From: Alphaproteobacteria bacterium
GTDB lineage: Bacteria; Pseudomonadota; Alphaproteobacteria; UBA8366; Aestuariispiraceae
Assembly: GCA_006844765.1 (NCBI GenBank)
Contig: SPJV01000215.1
Location: 6,429 to 70,428 of the forward strand
DNA: 64,000 bases
Reading direction: 5' to 3'
The translations under genes were made by a program, and so were the position numbers. Each line of letters starts with the position of its first letter. The first letter of the stretch is position 1. The notes under the pieces were generated by a model. That model had not been told where the DNA came from. It did no database searches and was given only the letters and a program-made list of their open reading frames with translations. This document shows positions 33,078-40,969 of the stretch, in pieces.

Positions 33078-33671
33078 TCAGTCGAAGTCTCGGGCGAGGG
33101 CTTCCCGTGAGGCTTCATTCAGGACCGTCATATGGGCATAGGCATCATGTTTGAAACCAACGATGACCTGAGTGTCGGGTTTCCGGAATTTCGCGATCTG
33201 CTCCGCCGTGAAGGGGAAATGGATGAACTGGACAGAGGAGGCCTTGCCATCCGCCGTGGTCCGATCAACATCTTCTTCCGGTTGGCCGACGACTTCTTCG
33301 CCATCGAATTTGAAGAACATGGTTTCCTCGACCCCGCCGAGCCGGGCGAGGAAATTGGTGCGGCGTACCGGATCGTCGATTTCGAACATCACGGTCGCAA
33401 CCAGCTCTGCGCCTTTCGGCACCATCGGGTTGTAGGCTGACAGCTCATCGGCGATCTGCTCTTCCCCGCCTTTTTCGATGAACAGCATCTCATGGATTTG
33501 ATGCAGCATCGTCTCATAGCATTCGAAATAGGCCGTCGCGACCGGACCGATCTCAATCCGGCGAGGTTTTTTGAGCGCAACCAATTCCGCCCGTCTCTGC
33601 TGGCGCAGCGGACCATAGGCTTCCGGCATCAGGATATCGTCACGGGTGATCTCGCGTTTCACAGCCATCAT
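33078..33671 (-). CDS. DUF3501 family protein
   Basis: 197 aa. It matches my recollection of DUF3501: start 'REITRDDILMPEAYGPLRQQRRAELVALKKPRRIEIGP', a central 'YNPMVPKGAELVATVMFEI', and an end 'VIVGFKHDAYAHMTVLNE'. The function is unknown. Its order after the CCG/Fe-S protein and rubrerythrin is, to my knowledge, conserved in several Alpha- and Gammaproteobacteria, which ties it to iron or peroxide handling. GGAG lies 7 nt before the ATG. The gap to the upstream gene is ~108 bp. Confidence 0.85.
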   Translation of the reverse strand: MMAVKREITRDDILMPEAYGPLRQQRRAELVALKKPRRIEIGPVATAYFECYETMLHQIHEMLFIEKGGEEQIADELSAYNPMVPKGAELVATVMFEIDDPVRRTNFLARLGGVEETMFFKFDGEEVVGQPEEDVDRTTADGKASSVQFIHFPFTAEQIAKFRKPDTQVIVGFKHDAYAHMTVLNEASREALARDFD

Positions 33672-33779
33672 AATTTTGCTCCACTTATGCCGGCATAAGG
33701 GCCGGGCTTGTTAAAGATACACACGACAAGAGGCGCATTGTTCCGGCGCGTCTGCCTGCGTGTCGTCCTTTCCGGCGGA

Positions 33780-35123
33780 TCAGAAGCCGTAGGCCTTGGC
33801 CATCAGGATAATCGGATGGGGCACCAGCTCCGGTTCCGGATCGCCTTCCTTGGCCGATTGATCGATGCCCTGCTTGATATGCATGCCTGCCAGGGGACAT
33901 TCGGATGCGATATATTTCGATGCGCCATTCGCCTTCATCTGGCGATAGACCGGGCGGCCCACTTTCATGCCGACCTCGAAATTATCCTTCATGATGCCCC
34001 AAGACCCGCCATGGCCGGAGCAACGCTCCACGACCGTCGGATTGGCGTCTGGGATCAGCTTCAACATTTCCGCTGCCTTCTGGCCCATATTTTGGGCCCG
34101 CGCATGGCAAGCAAGATGGACCGACATGCCGCCATCCAGTGGCTGCATACCCTCTGCGAGGCCGTCGGATTTGGCGATCTCAACAATATACTGGCTGAGG
34201 TCGCGGGTGGCGCGGGAAAGCGCGGCCACATCCGGGTCGTCCGGCACGATCAACGGCCATTCAAACTTCAGCATCAAGGCGCAGGATGGGACCAGAGCGA
34301 TCACGTCCTTACCAGCCTCAACATGCGGTTTAAGTGATTTGGCGACCGCGCGGGCTTTGTCGGCAACGGTCTGGATATCACCCTGTTCCATTTGCGGCAT
34401 GCCGCAACATTCGGGATAGACCACTTCGGCGGCAATGCCGTTCTTGGCGAGCACATTAAGCGCAGCCTCCCCCACTTCCGGCGTATTGTAGTTGCCGTAG
34501 CAGGTGGCATAGATCACCGCTTGGCGGTCTTTCGCTGGGGCATCGGCGGCCGCTTGCGGTGGGTTGGCGCGTGCGCGGGACATCAACGTCTTGCCAACAA
34601 ATTTCGGCAGCGCCGCGTCTTTATGAACCCCAAGCGTCTTTTCCATCAGGGGCCGGGTCAGGCTGTTGTCGCTATCGGAGGCCCAGTTGGCGATCCCGGC
34701 GGCGAGGCCTGCGAGCTTCCCGTTCCGATCGGTCATGGTCAGCTGACGTTCAGCTTGCCCGACCATGCCTTTGCGTTTCTCAATCGCGCGATAACGCAAC
34801 ATCAGATGGGGGAAGTCGAGATTGAACTCATGCGGCGGCACATAGGGGCATTTCACCATAAAACACATGTCACACAACGTGCAGGCATCAACGACTGGCT
34901 TGAAATCGGCGCTGTCGACGGTATCCAGTTCGCCGCTTTCACTCTCGTCGATCAGATCGAACAGGCGCGGGAAGCTGTCGCAGAGATTAAAGCAACGCCG
35001 ACAGCCATGGCAGATGTCGAAGACCCGGCGCAGCTCATCATCCAGCTTCGCTTCGTCATAGAAATCCGGGTTCTGCCAATCGATTGGGTGCCGGATCGGC
35101 GCTTCAAGGCTGCCTTCACTCAT
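33780..35123 (-). CDS. Fe-S protein with two CCG domains (GlpC/HdrD-like)
   Basis: 447 aa from the second of two ATGs, with GGGAG at good spacing. Two 4Fe-4S clusters are shown by CHGCRRCFNLC near residue 38 and CTLCDMCFMVKCP near 84. Two cysteine-rich CCG domains follow: 'ATCYGNYNTPEVGEAALNVLAKNGIAAEVVYPECCGMPQ' (CCG near 240) and 'LACHARAQNMG...VERCSGHGGSWG', where the second CCG is altered to C-S-G. It resembles GlpC and the HdrD half of heterodisulfide reductase, but no flavoprotein partner is adjacent. It probably passes electrons between a quinone or thiol and rubrerythrin; that role is inferred from the neighbours. Confidence 0.9.
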   Translation of the reverse strand: MSEGSLEAPIRHPIDWQNPDFYDEAKLDDELRRVFDICHGCRRCFNLCDSFPRLFDLIDESESGELDTVDSADFKPVVDACTLCDMCFMVKCPYVPPHEFNLDFPHLMLRYRAIEKRKGMVGQAERQLTMTDRNGKLAGLAAGIANWASDSDNSLTRPLMEKTLGVHKDAALPKFVGKTLMSRARANPPQAAADAPAKDRQAVIYATCYGNYNTPEVGEAALNVLAKNGIAAEVVYPECCGMPQMEQGDIQTVADKARAVAKSLKPHVEAGKDVIALVPSCALMLKFEWPLIVPDDPDVAALSRATRDLSQYIVEIAKSDGLAEGMQPLDGGMSVHLACHARAQNMGQKAAEMLKLIPDANPTVVERCSGHGGSWGIMKDNFEVGMKVGRPVYRQMKANGASKYIASECPLAGMHIKQGIDQSAKEGDPEPELVPHPIILMAKAYGF

Positions 35124-35139
35124 CATCGTCTCCCGTATT

Positions 35140-35229
35140 CAAAACAGCTCGACTAGAAACAGCTTAACTCGAACCTGCTCAGATCGAAGCTGCGCAACAC
35201 GAAACTGCTCAATTCAAAACTGCCTGGCT
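35140..35229. repeat. Six degenerate 15-bp tandem units
   Basis: Units start at 35140, 35155, 35170, 35185, 35200 and 35215, with approximate consensus CGAAACTGCTCAACT. They occupy the rubrerythrin/CCG-protein gap and end 10-15 bp from the CCG gene's RBS. As 15 is a multiple of three, the minus strand can be read as F-x-L-S/R-S/R repeats, but there is no start signal for such a peptide. Confidence 0.75.
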
Positions 35230-35313
35230 CTTGGCAATAGGAAGATGCGGCCCCGATTTGATCAGGCATCATCTTGCTATTGTCGCGTGAGACAGTGTTT
35301 TGGAAGGATAACA

Positions 35314-35338
35314 GGGGCGGTTCCCGTCGAGCCGCCCC
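35314..35338 (-). terminator. Possible terminator after rubrerythrin
   Basis: On the minus strand, GGGGCGG and CCGCCCC (35338-35332 with 35320-35314) form a 7-bp GC stem 17 nt after the rubrerythrin stop, followed by TGTTATCCTT, which is only partly T-rich. Confidence 0.4.
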
Positions 35339-35354
35339 CGAGACCCTAGTCGGA

Positions 35355-35774
35355 TTATCCGTCGAGCGAATCCAGAGCTTTCTGGAAACGGCCAGCGTGG
35401 CTCTTTTCCGCTTTCGCAAGCGTTTCGAACCAATCCGCGATTTCGTCGAAACCTTCTTCGCGAGCGGTCCGAGCCATGCCCGGATACATATCGGTGTATT
35501 CGTGGGTTTCACCCGCGATCGCCGCTTTCAGGTTTTTGGAGGTGTCACCAATCGGCTCACCGGTGGCCGGATCGCCGGTCTCTTCGAGGAACTCGAGGTG
35601 ACCATGCGCGTGGCCGGTCTCACCTTCCGCGGTTGAGCGGAAAACGGTGGCGACATCGTTGTAGCCTTCAATGTCAGCCTTTTGTGCGAAATAGAGATAA
35701 CGGCGGTTGGCCTGGCTTTCACCGGCGAATGCGTCTTTCAGATTGCCTTCGGTCTTGCTGCCCGCGAGCGACAT
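35355..35774 (-). CDS. Rubrerythrin (diiron domain only)
   Basis: 139 aa. A four-helix ferritin-like diiron domain is present: 'NLKDAFAGESQANRRYLYFAQKADIEGY' (first E-x-x-x ligand set), 'FRSTAEGETGHAHGHLEFL' (E-x-x-H), 'NLKAAIAGETHEYTDMYPGMARTAREEGF' and 'WFETLAKAEKSHAGRFQKAL' (E-x-x-H). The C-terminal rubredoxin domain is absent, so electrons must come from another protein, plausibly the Fe-S protein encoded next. It reduces hydrogen peroxide in the cytoplasm. A near-perfect Irr box lies ~105 bp upstream. Confidence 0.92.
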   Translation of the reverse strand: MSLAGSKTEGNLKDAFAGESQANRRYLYFAQKADIEGYNDVATVFRSTAEGETGHAHGHLEFLEETGDPATGEPIGDTSKNLKAAIAGETHEYTDMYPGMARTAREEGFDEIADWFETLAKAEKSHAGRFQKALDSLDG

Positions 35775-35878
35775 GATCCTCTCCTCTCGATAGGAATGAA
35801 TATGGAAATTGTTCCCTTGTGACCCCGGCTAGCGGGATCGGAAGAGACTATGAGTGCGTCGAAACGCAAAGTCAATAG

Positions 35879-35895
35879 ATTGGAACTATTCTAAA
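35879..35895 (-). promoter_or_regulatory. Irr box (iron control element) upstream of rubrerythrin
   Basis: TTTAGAATAGTTCCAAT on the minus strand fits the ICE pattern TTTAGAA-N3-TTCTAAA except at two of 17 positions (one of them Y-tolerant). It lies 105 bp before the rubrerythrin ATG. Confidence 0.7.
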
Positions 35896-35990
35896 TAAAA
35901 AACTTTTATGGCGCCGGAAAATCGGGGGGGAGATTACCGCAGAGACTGGCTGGGAGGTTGGCAGGAAGGCTGGCGAAGAGATTAATCCGC

Positions 35991-36500
35991 TCAGGCGTTT
36001 GCCAAGCGGATCACCACATCAACCCGCTCAATCTTCGTTCCTTCCGGGGCGTCCGGCATCGCCGACAGGGCAACGGACTCCAAGGGAATATCGATCAACT
36101 CCCCGGTTCGTTCCATGAAGAAATGGTGATGCGGGGCCATATTGGTATCAAAGAATGACTTGCCGGGCGCAACGACAACCTCCCGCAACAGACCGGCGTC
36201 TGTGAACTGATTGAGGCTGTTATAGATCGTGGCAAGAGAGACCTTGATATCCGCATCCCGCGCCGCGCCATGCAGCGATTCGGCGGTGACATGCTGATCG
36301 CCTTTATCGAAAAGCAACCCGGTCAGGGCGAGGCGTTGACGCGTCGGACGCAGTCCCGCATCGCGCAATCTTTCCAGGTTTTGCGCTTCATATGCGGTCT
36401 CAGCAGCAGTCACATCAGCCGCGGTCGCATCAGCCGCATCAGCAGAAATCATATCATCAACACTGTCAGACATACCGGTTCTTCCAGTCATCTTGGCCAT
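35991..36500 (-). CDS. irr: Irr-type Fur-family transcriptional regulator
   Basis: 169 aa from ATG 36500 (GGAG 8 nt upstream). An Asp/Ala-rich N-terminal tail comes first, then the Fur winged helix 'RDAGLRPTRQRLALTGLLFDKGDQHVTAESLH' and 'VSLATIYNSLNQFTDAGLL'. 'DTNMAPHHHFFMERTGELIDI' contains the HHH of the Irr subfamily; the C-terminal CxxC zinc pairs of ordinary Fur are missing. Irr binds haem and controls iron and haem genes in Alphaproteobacteria. A box upstream of its own gene and one before rubrerythrin suggest autoregulation and local control. Confidence 0.88.
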   Translation of the reverse strand: MAKMTGRTGMSDSVDDMISADAADATAADVTAAETAYEAQNLERLRDAGLRPTRQRLALTGLLFDKGDQHVTAESLHGAARDADIKVSLATIYNSLNQFTDAGLLREVVVAPGKSFFDTNMAPHHHFFMERTGELIDIPLESVALSAMPDAPEGTKIERVDVVIRLANA

Positions 36501-36536
36501 AAGCGGGCTCCAGCGCATTCCATCCGAACAGCTTTA

Positions 36537-36553
36537 TATATAATAATTCTAAA
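36537..36553 (-). promoter_or_regulatory. Partial Irr box upstream of irr
   Basis: TTTAGAATTATTATATA on the minus strand keeps a perfect left half (TTTAGAA) and a degenerate right half, 37 bp before the irr start in an AT-rich promoter. Confidence 0.5.
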
Positions 36554-36582
36554 CTGCATGAAAACCCAAATCTGAATCGAGG

Positions 36583-37491
36583 TTAGCGCCAGGCCGATTC
36601 AGGGCCTGCATAGCGCTTCGCAAGAAAGTCGATAAAGACCCGGACTTTTGCGGAAAGATGCCGGCCCGGCGGGTAGATCGCATACATGCCGACCGGTTCA
36701 GGTTCGAAAACCTCCAGCGCCGGTTCCAGAGTGCCTTTCTCCATCAGATCGCGACAGATGAAGGTTGGTTGTTGCACGCAGCCCTGGCCGGACGCCGCTG
36801 CCAGACCAAGCACATTGCCATTGTTGGACGACAGGCGGCCCGTCACTTTCACAGAGATCAGCTCCCGCGACATCGGATCGGTGAACTGCCAGATATTCGG
36901 CAGGGTAAGAAGTGTGTAGGAAAAGCACTCATGATTGACCAGGTCACTCGGATGGGTGGGCTTACCATGTTTCTGCCAATAATCCGGTGAGGCCAGGAGA
37001 GAGCGACGGCAGCTGGCGATGCGCCGCGCGATCAGACTTGAATCCTCCAAAACCCCGATGCGGATGGCGAGGTCAAAGCCCTCTTCCAGGATATCGACCC
37101 GGCGATCGCTGAAATCAATATCAACGGTGACATCCGGATAGGCGGCAGTGAAATCCGGTAGTGCGGCGGCGAGATAGGCGATACCGAAACTCAACGGCGC
37201 TGTCACCCGCAAGCGACCCCGTGGCGAATCCTGAAGGTTTGTGACGGCCAGTTCCGCCTCTTCCGCCTGTTCGACAATCCGCTTGCAGCGCTCGTGAAAG
37301 GCCCGACCAACCTCCGTCAGGTTCAACCGACGTGTTGTCCGATTGAGCAATTGGGCGCCCAGGCGTGATTCCAGCCGGCTGACTTGCTTGCTTACGGCAG
37401 ATTTTGACATACCTAGTGCTTCGGCCGCGCCGGTGAAGCTGCCGGCATCAATAACGGCGACGAAAATCGCGATTCCACTTAAGTCCTGCAT
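36583..37491 (-). CDS. LysR-family regulator, divergent from pirin
   Basis: 302 aa. N-terminal LysR winged helix: 'IFVAVIDAGSFTGAAEALGMSKSAVSKQVSRLESRLGAQLLNRTTRRLNLTEVG'. The periplasmic-binding-like effector domain starts near residue 92 ('GRLRVTAPLSFGIAYLAAALPDF'). It belongs to the AaeR/DhaR-like group that is commonly divergent from pirin or quinone/redox genes (E. coli YhaJ beside YhaK is the same layout). It probably activates pirin and represses itself through the dyad at 37510-37526. Confidence 0.92.
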   Translation of the reverse strand: MQDLSGIAIFVAVIDAGSFTGAAEALGMSKSAVSKQVSRLESRLGAQLLNRTTRRLNLTEVGRAFHERCKRIVEQAEEAELAVTNLQDSPRGRLRVTAPLSFGIAYLAAALPDFTAAYPDVTVDIDFSDRRVDILEEGFDLAIRIGVLEDSSLIARRIASCRRSLLASPDYWQKHGKPTHPSDLVNHECFSYTLLTLPNIWQFTDPMSRELISVKVTGRLSSNNGNVLGLAAASGQGCVQQPTFICRDLMEKGTLEPALEVFEPEPVGMYAIYPPGRHLSAKVRVFIDFLAKRYAGPESAWR

Positions 37492-37509
37492 GGGAATACC
37501 CTCATACTA

Positions 37510-37526
37510 GGAAACAATAGGTTTCC
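37510..37526. promoter_or_regulatory. LysR operator candidate
   Basis: GGAAAC-AATAG-GTTTCC, a perfect 6-bp-arm dyad with a 5-bp spacer, lies 19 bp from the lysR start and ~105 bp before pirin, in the divergent promoter region. Confidence 0.6.
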
Positions 37527-37631
37527 AATATGCTGGATTAACGCGAAAGAAAAAACAATTATGTTTCCGCCATCATTTCACTATGGATGGCCTCGGATAG
37601 TCCAACAGCACAGGGGAGAAGGACAGAGACA

Positions 37632-38348
37632 ATGAGCATCGATGTAAGGCCGTTTGACGGGTTGGGCCATTTCAAGATCGATTGGCTGAATGCGAAGCAT
37701 CATTTCAGCTTCGGTCATTATCATGACCCGGGTAGAATGGGTTTGGGACCACTGCGAGTCTGGAATGATGATACGATCAAGCCTCATACGGGCTTCGATC
37801 CACATCCGCATCGGGATATGGAAATCGTCACCTATGTGCGCAGCGGAGCGATCACTCATCGCGATAACCTGGGAAATGAGGGCCGGACAGTTGCCGGCGA
37901 TATTCAGGTGATGTCCGCCGGCACCGGGATCGTGCATGGCGAGTATAATCTGGAGGACGAGGACACCCAGATCTTCCAGATTTGGATCATCCCCAAGAGC
38001 CGTGGTAACGCCCCGCGCTGGGAAACCCGCACCTTTCCGCGTGGCGATGCCGCCGGGACCCTGGTCCCAATGGCATCCGGTCAGTCCGGGATCGAAGGCG
38101 CCGTTGAGATTGACCAGGACGCGACGCTCTATGCGGGAACATTCCAGGCAGGACACCGGATCACCCATCCGTTAGGCACGGATCGCGGCGCCTATCTGGT
38201 GCCGGCCCGGGGAAGGATTCGGCTCAATGGTGTCGAGATCGGCGCACGCGATGGCGTGTCTGTAGAGAATGTGGAAGCATTGGATATCGAGATTACTGAC
38301 GACGCGGAACTGATCTTGGTCGATGTCCCTATGGCTGAGGCGGCTTGA
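37632..38348 (+). CDS. Pirin family protein (bicupin)
   Basis: 238 aa from ATG 37632 (AAGGA upstream). Cupin 1 metal ligands are visible in 'GFDPHPHRDMEIVTYV', then 'GDIQVMSAGTGIVHGEYN' (His and Glu) gives the pirin H-x-H...H...E site near residues 59-105. A shorter C-terminal cupin follows. E. coli YhhW has quercetinase activity; others are redox sensors. Pairing with a divergent LysR of the YhaJ type suggests quinone or electrophile response. The region up to the ChaC-like gene is only 66 bp, so the two may be co-transcribed. Confidence 0.92.
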   Translation: MSIDVRPFDGLGHFKIDWLNAKHHFSFGHYHDPGRMGLGPLRVWNDDTIKPHTGFDPHPHRDMEIVTYVRSGAITHRDNLGNEGRTVAGDIQVMSAGTGIVHGEYNLEDEDTQIFQIWIIPKSRGNAPRWETRTFPRGDAAGTLVPMASGQSGIEGAVEIDQDATLYAGTFQAGHRITHPLGTDRGAYLVPARGRIRLNGVEIGARDGVSVENVEALDIEITDDAELILVDVPMAEAA

Positions 38349-38414
38349 GCCGGGGCGATTGAGCGCCTAACGTTCAGGCTGGATGGCAGGACAGACGATA
38401 CGAGATTGGATTCC

Positions 38415-39092
38415 ATGACCACATATGGCCGGGATGGCATCAAACAAGGGATCTTTCAGGAGATTGCTGAGCGCGCGGCGCGCGAAGGGCTGATTGTTCC
38501 CTTGTCGGCGGAGGAGCGACAGGCTTCCCGTGATGCCACGCTGGCGAAACGGCCTGACAGCGGTTCCGTCTGGATCTTCGGCTATGGGTCTTTGATCTGG
38601 AACCCGGCCTTTCATTTCGTTGAGCAACGCTCGGCAACCTTGTTCGGTTATCACCGGTCATTCTGCCTGAAGACACCAATTGGGCGCGGCTCGCCGGACT
38701 GCCCGGGTCTGGTTCTGGGGCTGGATCGTGGGGGGTCCTGCACCGGTGTGGCATTCCGGATCGACGAAAGCGACCCGGCAATCCTGGAAGAAGAGCTGGA
38801 TGTGATCTGGTCGCGGGAGATGCTGGCCGGCTCTTACCGCCCGACCTGGGTGAAGCTGCGCGGAGCAGACGGCCCCTTCCACGCCATTGCCTTTGTCATG
38901 CGCCGGGATAGCGATCGCTATGCGGGCAAGCTGACGAATGGTGAGGCGGCGGACATCATAGGCCGCGCCGTCGGCGATCTTGGCCCCTGTCGTGACTATC
39001 TGCGCAACACTGTTGATGCCCTGCGCGCGCTCGGCTTCCGGGACCGGCGGCTGGAAGATATCTCCCGCCGGATCATCGATACCCCGGAGTGA
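38415..39092 (+). CDS. Gamma-glutamylcyclotransferase, ChaC family
   Basis: 225 aa from ATG 38415. A ~50-residue helical extension comes first, then the GGCT fold with the substrate loop FGYGSLIWNP near residue 57, 'ATLFGYHRSFCL', 'GLVLGLDRGGSCTGVAFRI', and the catalytic Glu in 'EEELDVIWSREM'. It cleaves glutathione to 5-oxoproline and Cys-Gly. This is the donor of 5-oxoproline for oxoprolinase-type enzymes, and a 5-oxoprolinase-like fusion lies 20 kb away, though no link is proven. It is between pirin and MsrB, a set that fits oxidative or thiol stress. Confidence 0.9.
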   Translation: MTTYGRDGIKQGIFQEIAERAAREGLIVPLSAEERQASRDATLAKRPDSGSVWIFGYGSLIWNPAFHFVEQRSATLFGYHRSFCLKTPIGRGSPDCPGLVLGLDRGGSCTGVAFRIDESDPAILEEELDVIWSREMLAGSYRPTWVKLRGADGPFHAIAFVMRRDSDRYAGKLTNGEAADIIGRAVGDLGPCRDYLRNTVDALRALGFRDRRLEDISRRIIDTPE

Positions 39093-39182
39093 TCGCGGAA
39101 AGGTGTTTGGCCCCAGCCTTGCCTCACCCATACTTTCAGCCCATATCGATAGCGTCGAATGTTAACGATGGGGGAGCATCCC

Positions 39183-39212
39183 ATGTCCGAAAATTCCATG
39201 TCCGAAAATTCC
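39183..39212 (+). repeat. 15-bp exact tandem duplication at the msrB start
   Basis: ATGTCCGAAAATTCC occurs twice in a row, followed by a third ATG. The unit keeps frame, so copy number would change only the length of the N-terminal tail. Confidence 0.9.
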
Positions 39213-39632
39213 ATGGCTGACAAATCAACGACCGGCAAAGTCGTGAAGTCCGATGCGGAGTGGAAGGCGGAGCTGACGCCTGAGCAATACCAGATCACCC
39301 GCAAGGCCGGTACCGAGCGCGCCTTCACCGGAAAATACAACGATTGCAAGGACAGCGGCACCTATCACTGCGTCTGTTGTGGGGAACCGCTTTTTTCCTC
39401 CGACAACAAGTATGATTCAGGATCGGGCTGGCCCAGTTTTTACCAGCCGGTCTCTGATGAGGCGGTTGCAGAGCATTCGGATCGCAGCTTCTTCATGCGG
39501 CGGACGGAGGTCGTCTGCTCCCGGTGCGACGCCCATCTGGGACATGTCTTCCCCGATGGTCCGGCGCCGACCGGATTGCGCTACTGCATGAACTCGGCCT
39601 CCCTGGACCTGAAGAAAAACGACGAATCTTAG
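39183..39632 (+). CDS. msrB: Peptide-methionine (R)-S-oxide reductase
   Basis: 149 aa from ATG 39183 behind GGGGGAG. Structural zinc cysteines are in 'CVCCGEPLF' and 'CSRCDAHLGHVF', the resolving/catalytic Cys is in 'LRYCMNSASL', and 'YDSGSGWPSFYQP' is the substrate site. No signal peptide, so it repairs Met-R-sulfoxide in the cytoplasm. The N-terminus starts with an exact 15-bp duplication, giving MSENS-MSENS-MADKS, and thus offers three in-frame ATGs. Confidence 0.96.
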   Translation: MSENSMSENSMADKSTTGKVVKSDAEWKAELTPEQYQITRKAGTERAFTGKYNDCKDSGTYHCVCCGEPLFSSDNKYDSGSGWPSFYQPVSDEAVAEHSDRSFFMRRTEVVCSRCDAHLGHVFPDGPAPTGLRYCMNSASLDLKKNDES

Positions 39633-39699
39633 AGGCTTGATTTCCCGGACAGTGCGGGGCCTAACTGCGCCCAGTGATTGACTAGGGAAGGAAGCGGAC

Positions 39700-40710
39700 G
39701 TGGGGTCTTTAGCGGGAAAGAAGGTAGCGGTTACCGGTGCGGACGGATTCATCGGGTCTTGTCTGGCTGAGAAACTGGTTCGGGACGGCGCCAACGTCCG
39801 GGCTTTGGTACAGTACAACCCCTTCGGCTCCGCCGGCTGGTTGGATCGCACCGATCCGGAAATCCGCGCTGCAATGGATATCCAAGCCGGCGATATCCGC
39901 GACAGTTTCTTCATGCGGCGGTTCTGTGATGGCCAGGATGTGGTGATGCATCTGGCCGCCCTGATCGGCATTCCCTTTTCCTATGTCGCGCCGCAATCCT
40001 ATGTCGACACCAATGTCACCGGCTCTCTGAATGTTTTCGAGGCCTGCCGAGATGCCGGGGTGGGGCGGGTCGTGCATACCTCAACCTCCGAAGTCTATGG
40101 CACCGCGCTGTTCGAACCGATCACCGAAGATCATCCCTTGCAGGGGCAATCCCCTTATTCCGCCAGCAAGATCGCCGCCGATCACATGGCGGAAGCCTAT
40201 GCGCGGTCTTTTGAGCTGCCGGTCGTGATCCTGCGGCCCTTCAATACTTTCGGGCCACGCCAAAGCGAGCGCGCCGTGATCCCGACCGCAATCCGGCAGG
40301 CGCTTGACCCGGCCTGTGAGGAGATCAAGCTCGGCGACCTCTCTCCCATGCGTGATTTCAATTATGTGGAAGACACCGCTGACGCCTTTGCGGCCATTGC
40401 AGCGGCGGAGACGGTCGAATTCGGGACCGCCTATAACACCGGTACCGGGCACGCGGTCTCGGTTGGGGAAACGGTTGAGATCATCCGCCGGGCAACCGGG
40501 GTCAACAAACCCATTGTCGAGGATGCCAGCCGCATCCGCCCGGCGAAGTCGGAAGTCTTCAAGCTCATCTCCTCTGCCGACAGGCTGGCAGAGGCGACGG
40601 GCTGGAAACCAGCGCTCGGCCTGGAAGAAGGATTATCCCGCACGGTCGAGTTTTGGCGCGATGAAATCCGCGAGGGACGGCAGCGCCCCGATGCCGACTA
40701 TCTCGTCTAG
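39700..40710 (+). CDS. NAD-dependent 4,6-dehydratase, LegB-like SDR
   Basis: 336 aa from GTG 39700. Extended SDR: 'KVAVTGADGFIGSCLAEKLV' binds NAD, 'SAGWLD' near residue 45 is the stretch that recalls the LegB/EDH_00030 type, 'HTSTSEVYGTA' contains the catalytic Ser/Thr, 'PYSASKIAADHMAEAY' gives Y-x-x-x-K, and 'RPFNTFGPRQSERAVIPT' is the sugar site. LegB converts UDP-GlcNAc to its 4-keto-6-deoxy form on the way to legionaminic acid on flagella or surface glycans. No other leg/pse gene is present, so it may be a stray or serve another nucleotide sugar. Confidence 0.85.
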   Translation: MGSLAGKKVAVTGADGFIGSCLAEKLVRDGANVRALVQYNPFGSAGWLDRTDPEIRAAMDIQAGDIRDSFFMRRFCDGQDVVMHLAALIGIPFSYVAPQSYVDTNVTGSLNVFEACRDAGVGRVVHTSTSEVYGTALFEPITEDHPLQGQSPYSASKIAADHMAEAYARSFELPVVILRPFNTFGPRQSERAVIPTAIRQALDPACEEIKLGDLSPMRDFNYVEDTADAFAAIAAAETVEFGTAYNTGTGHAVSVGETVEIIRRATGVNKPIVEDASRIRPAKSEVFKLISSADRLAEATGWKPALGLEEGLSRTVEFWRDEIREGRQRPDADYLV

Positions 40711-40846
40711 GCCTCTACGTCTCTAGGCCTATACGTCTCTATTACGCCTCCGAGAGATAGGCTTCCGCTGACACGATCTGGGCATAGGCAAAGCCCAGGG
40801 CGGACATGAAGGCAGCGTGCGCATCCTCGGCGGCGATCTGACGACC

Positions 40847-40969
40847 CTGGAATTCCAGATCGCCTGGCAGGTCGGCAATGAAGACACCAGCGCCTTCCGC
40901 CGCAGTTTTCGCAAGATCACCGGTCTGACGCCGAAAGAACACCGTCGCCGGTTTTCAATCTCCGTCTAA
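40847..40969 (+). pseudogene. C-terminal remnant of an AraC-family regulator
   Basis: Frame 40847-40969 reads ...IAWQVGNEDTSAFRRSF RKITGLTPKEHRRRF..., the last helix-turn-helix and signature of AraC/GlxA-type regulators (usual form IA-VGYEDPSAFRRAFKR-TG-SP-EYRR). No start codon or N-terminal AraC sequence precedes it; the frame is closed at 40769. The stop overlaps the mcd stop by 2-3 bp. A small minus-strand ORF on the other side (40742-40942) is its shadow. Confidence 0.75.

Noticed and set aside
35153..35512. Pentapeptide-like F-x-L-S repeat protein on the minus strand
   Set aside because: It derives from the 15-bp intergenic units, has no start signal, and overlaps the end of rubrerythrin.
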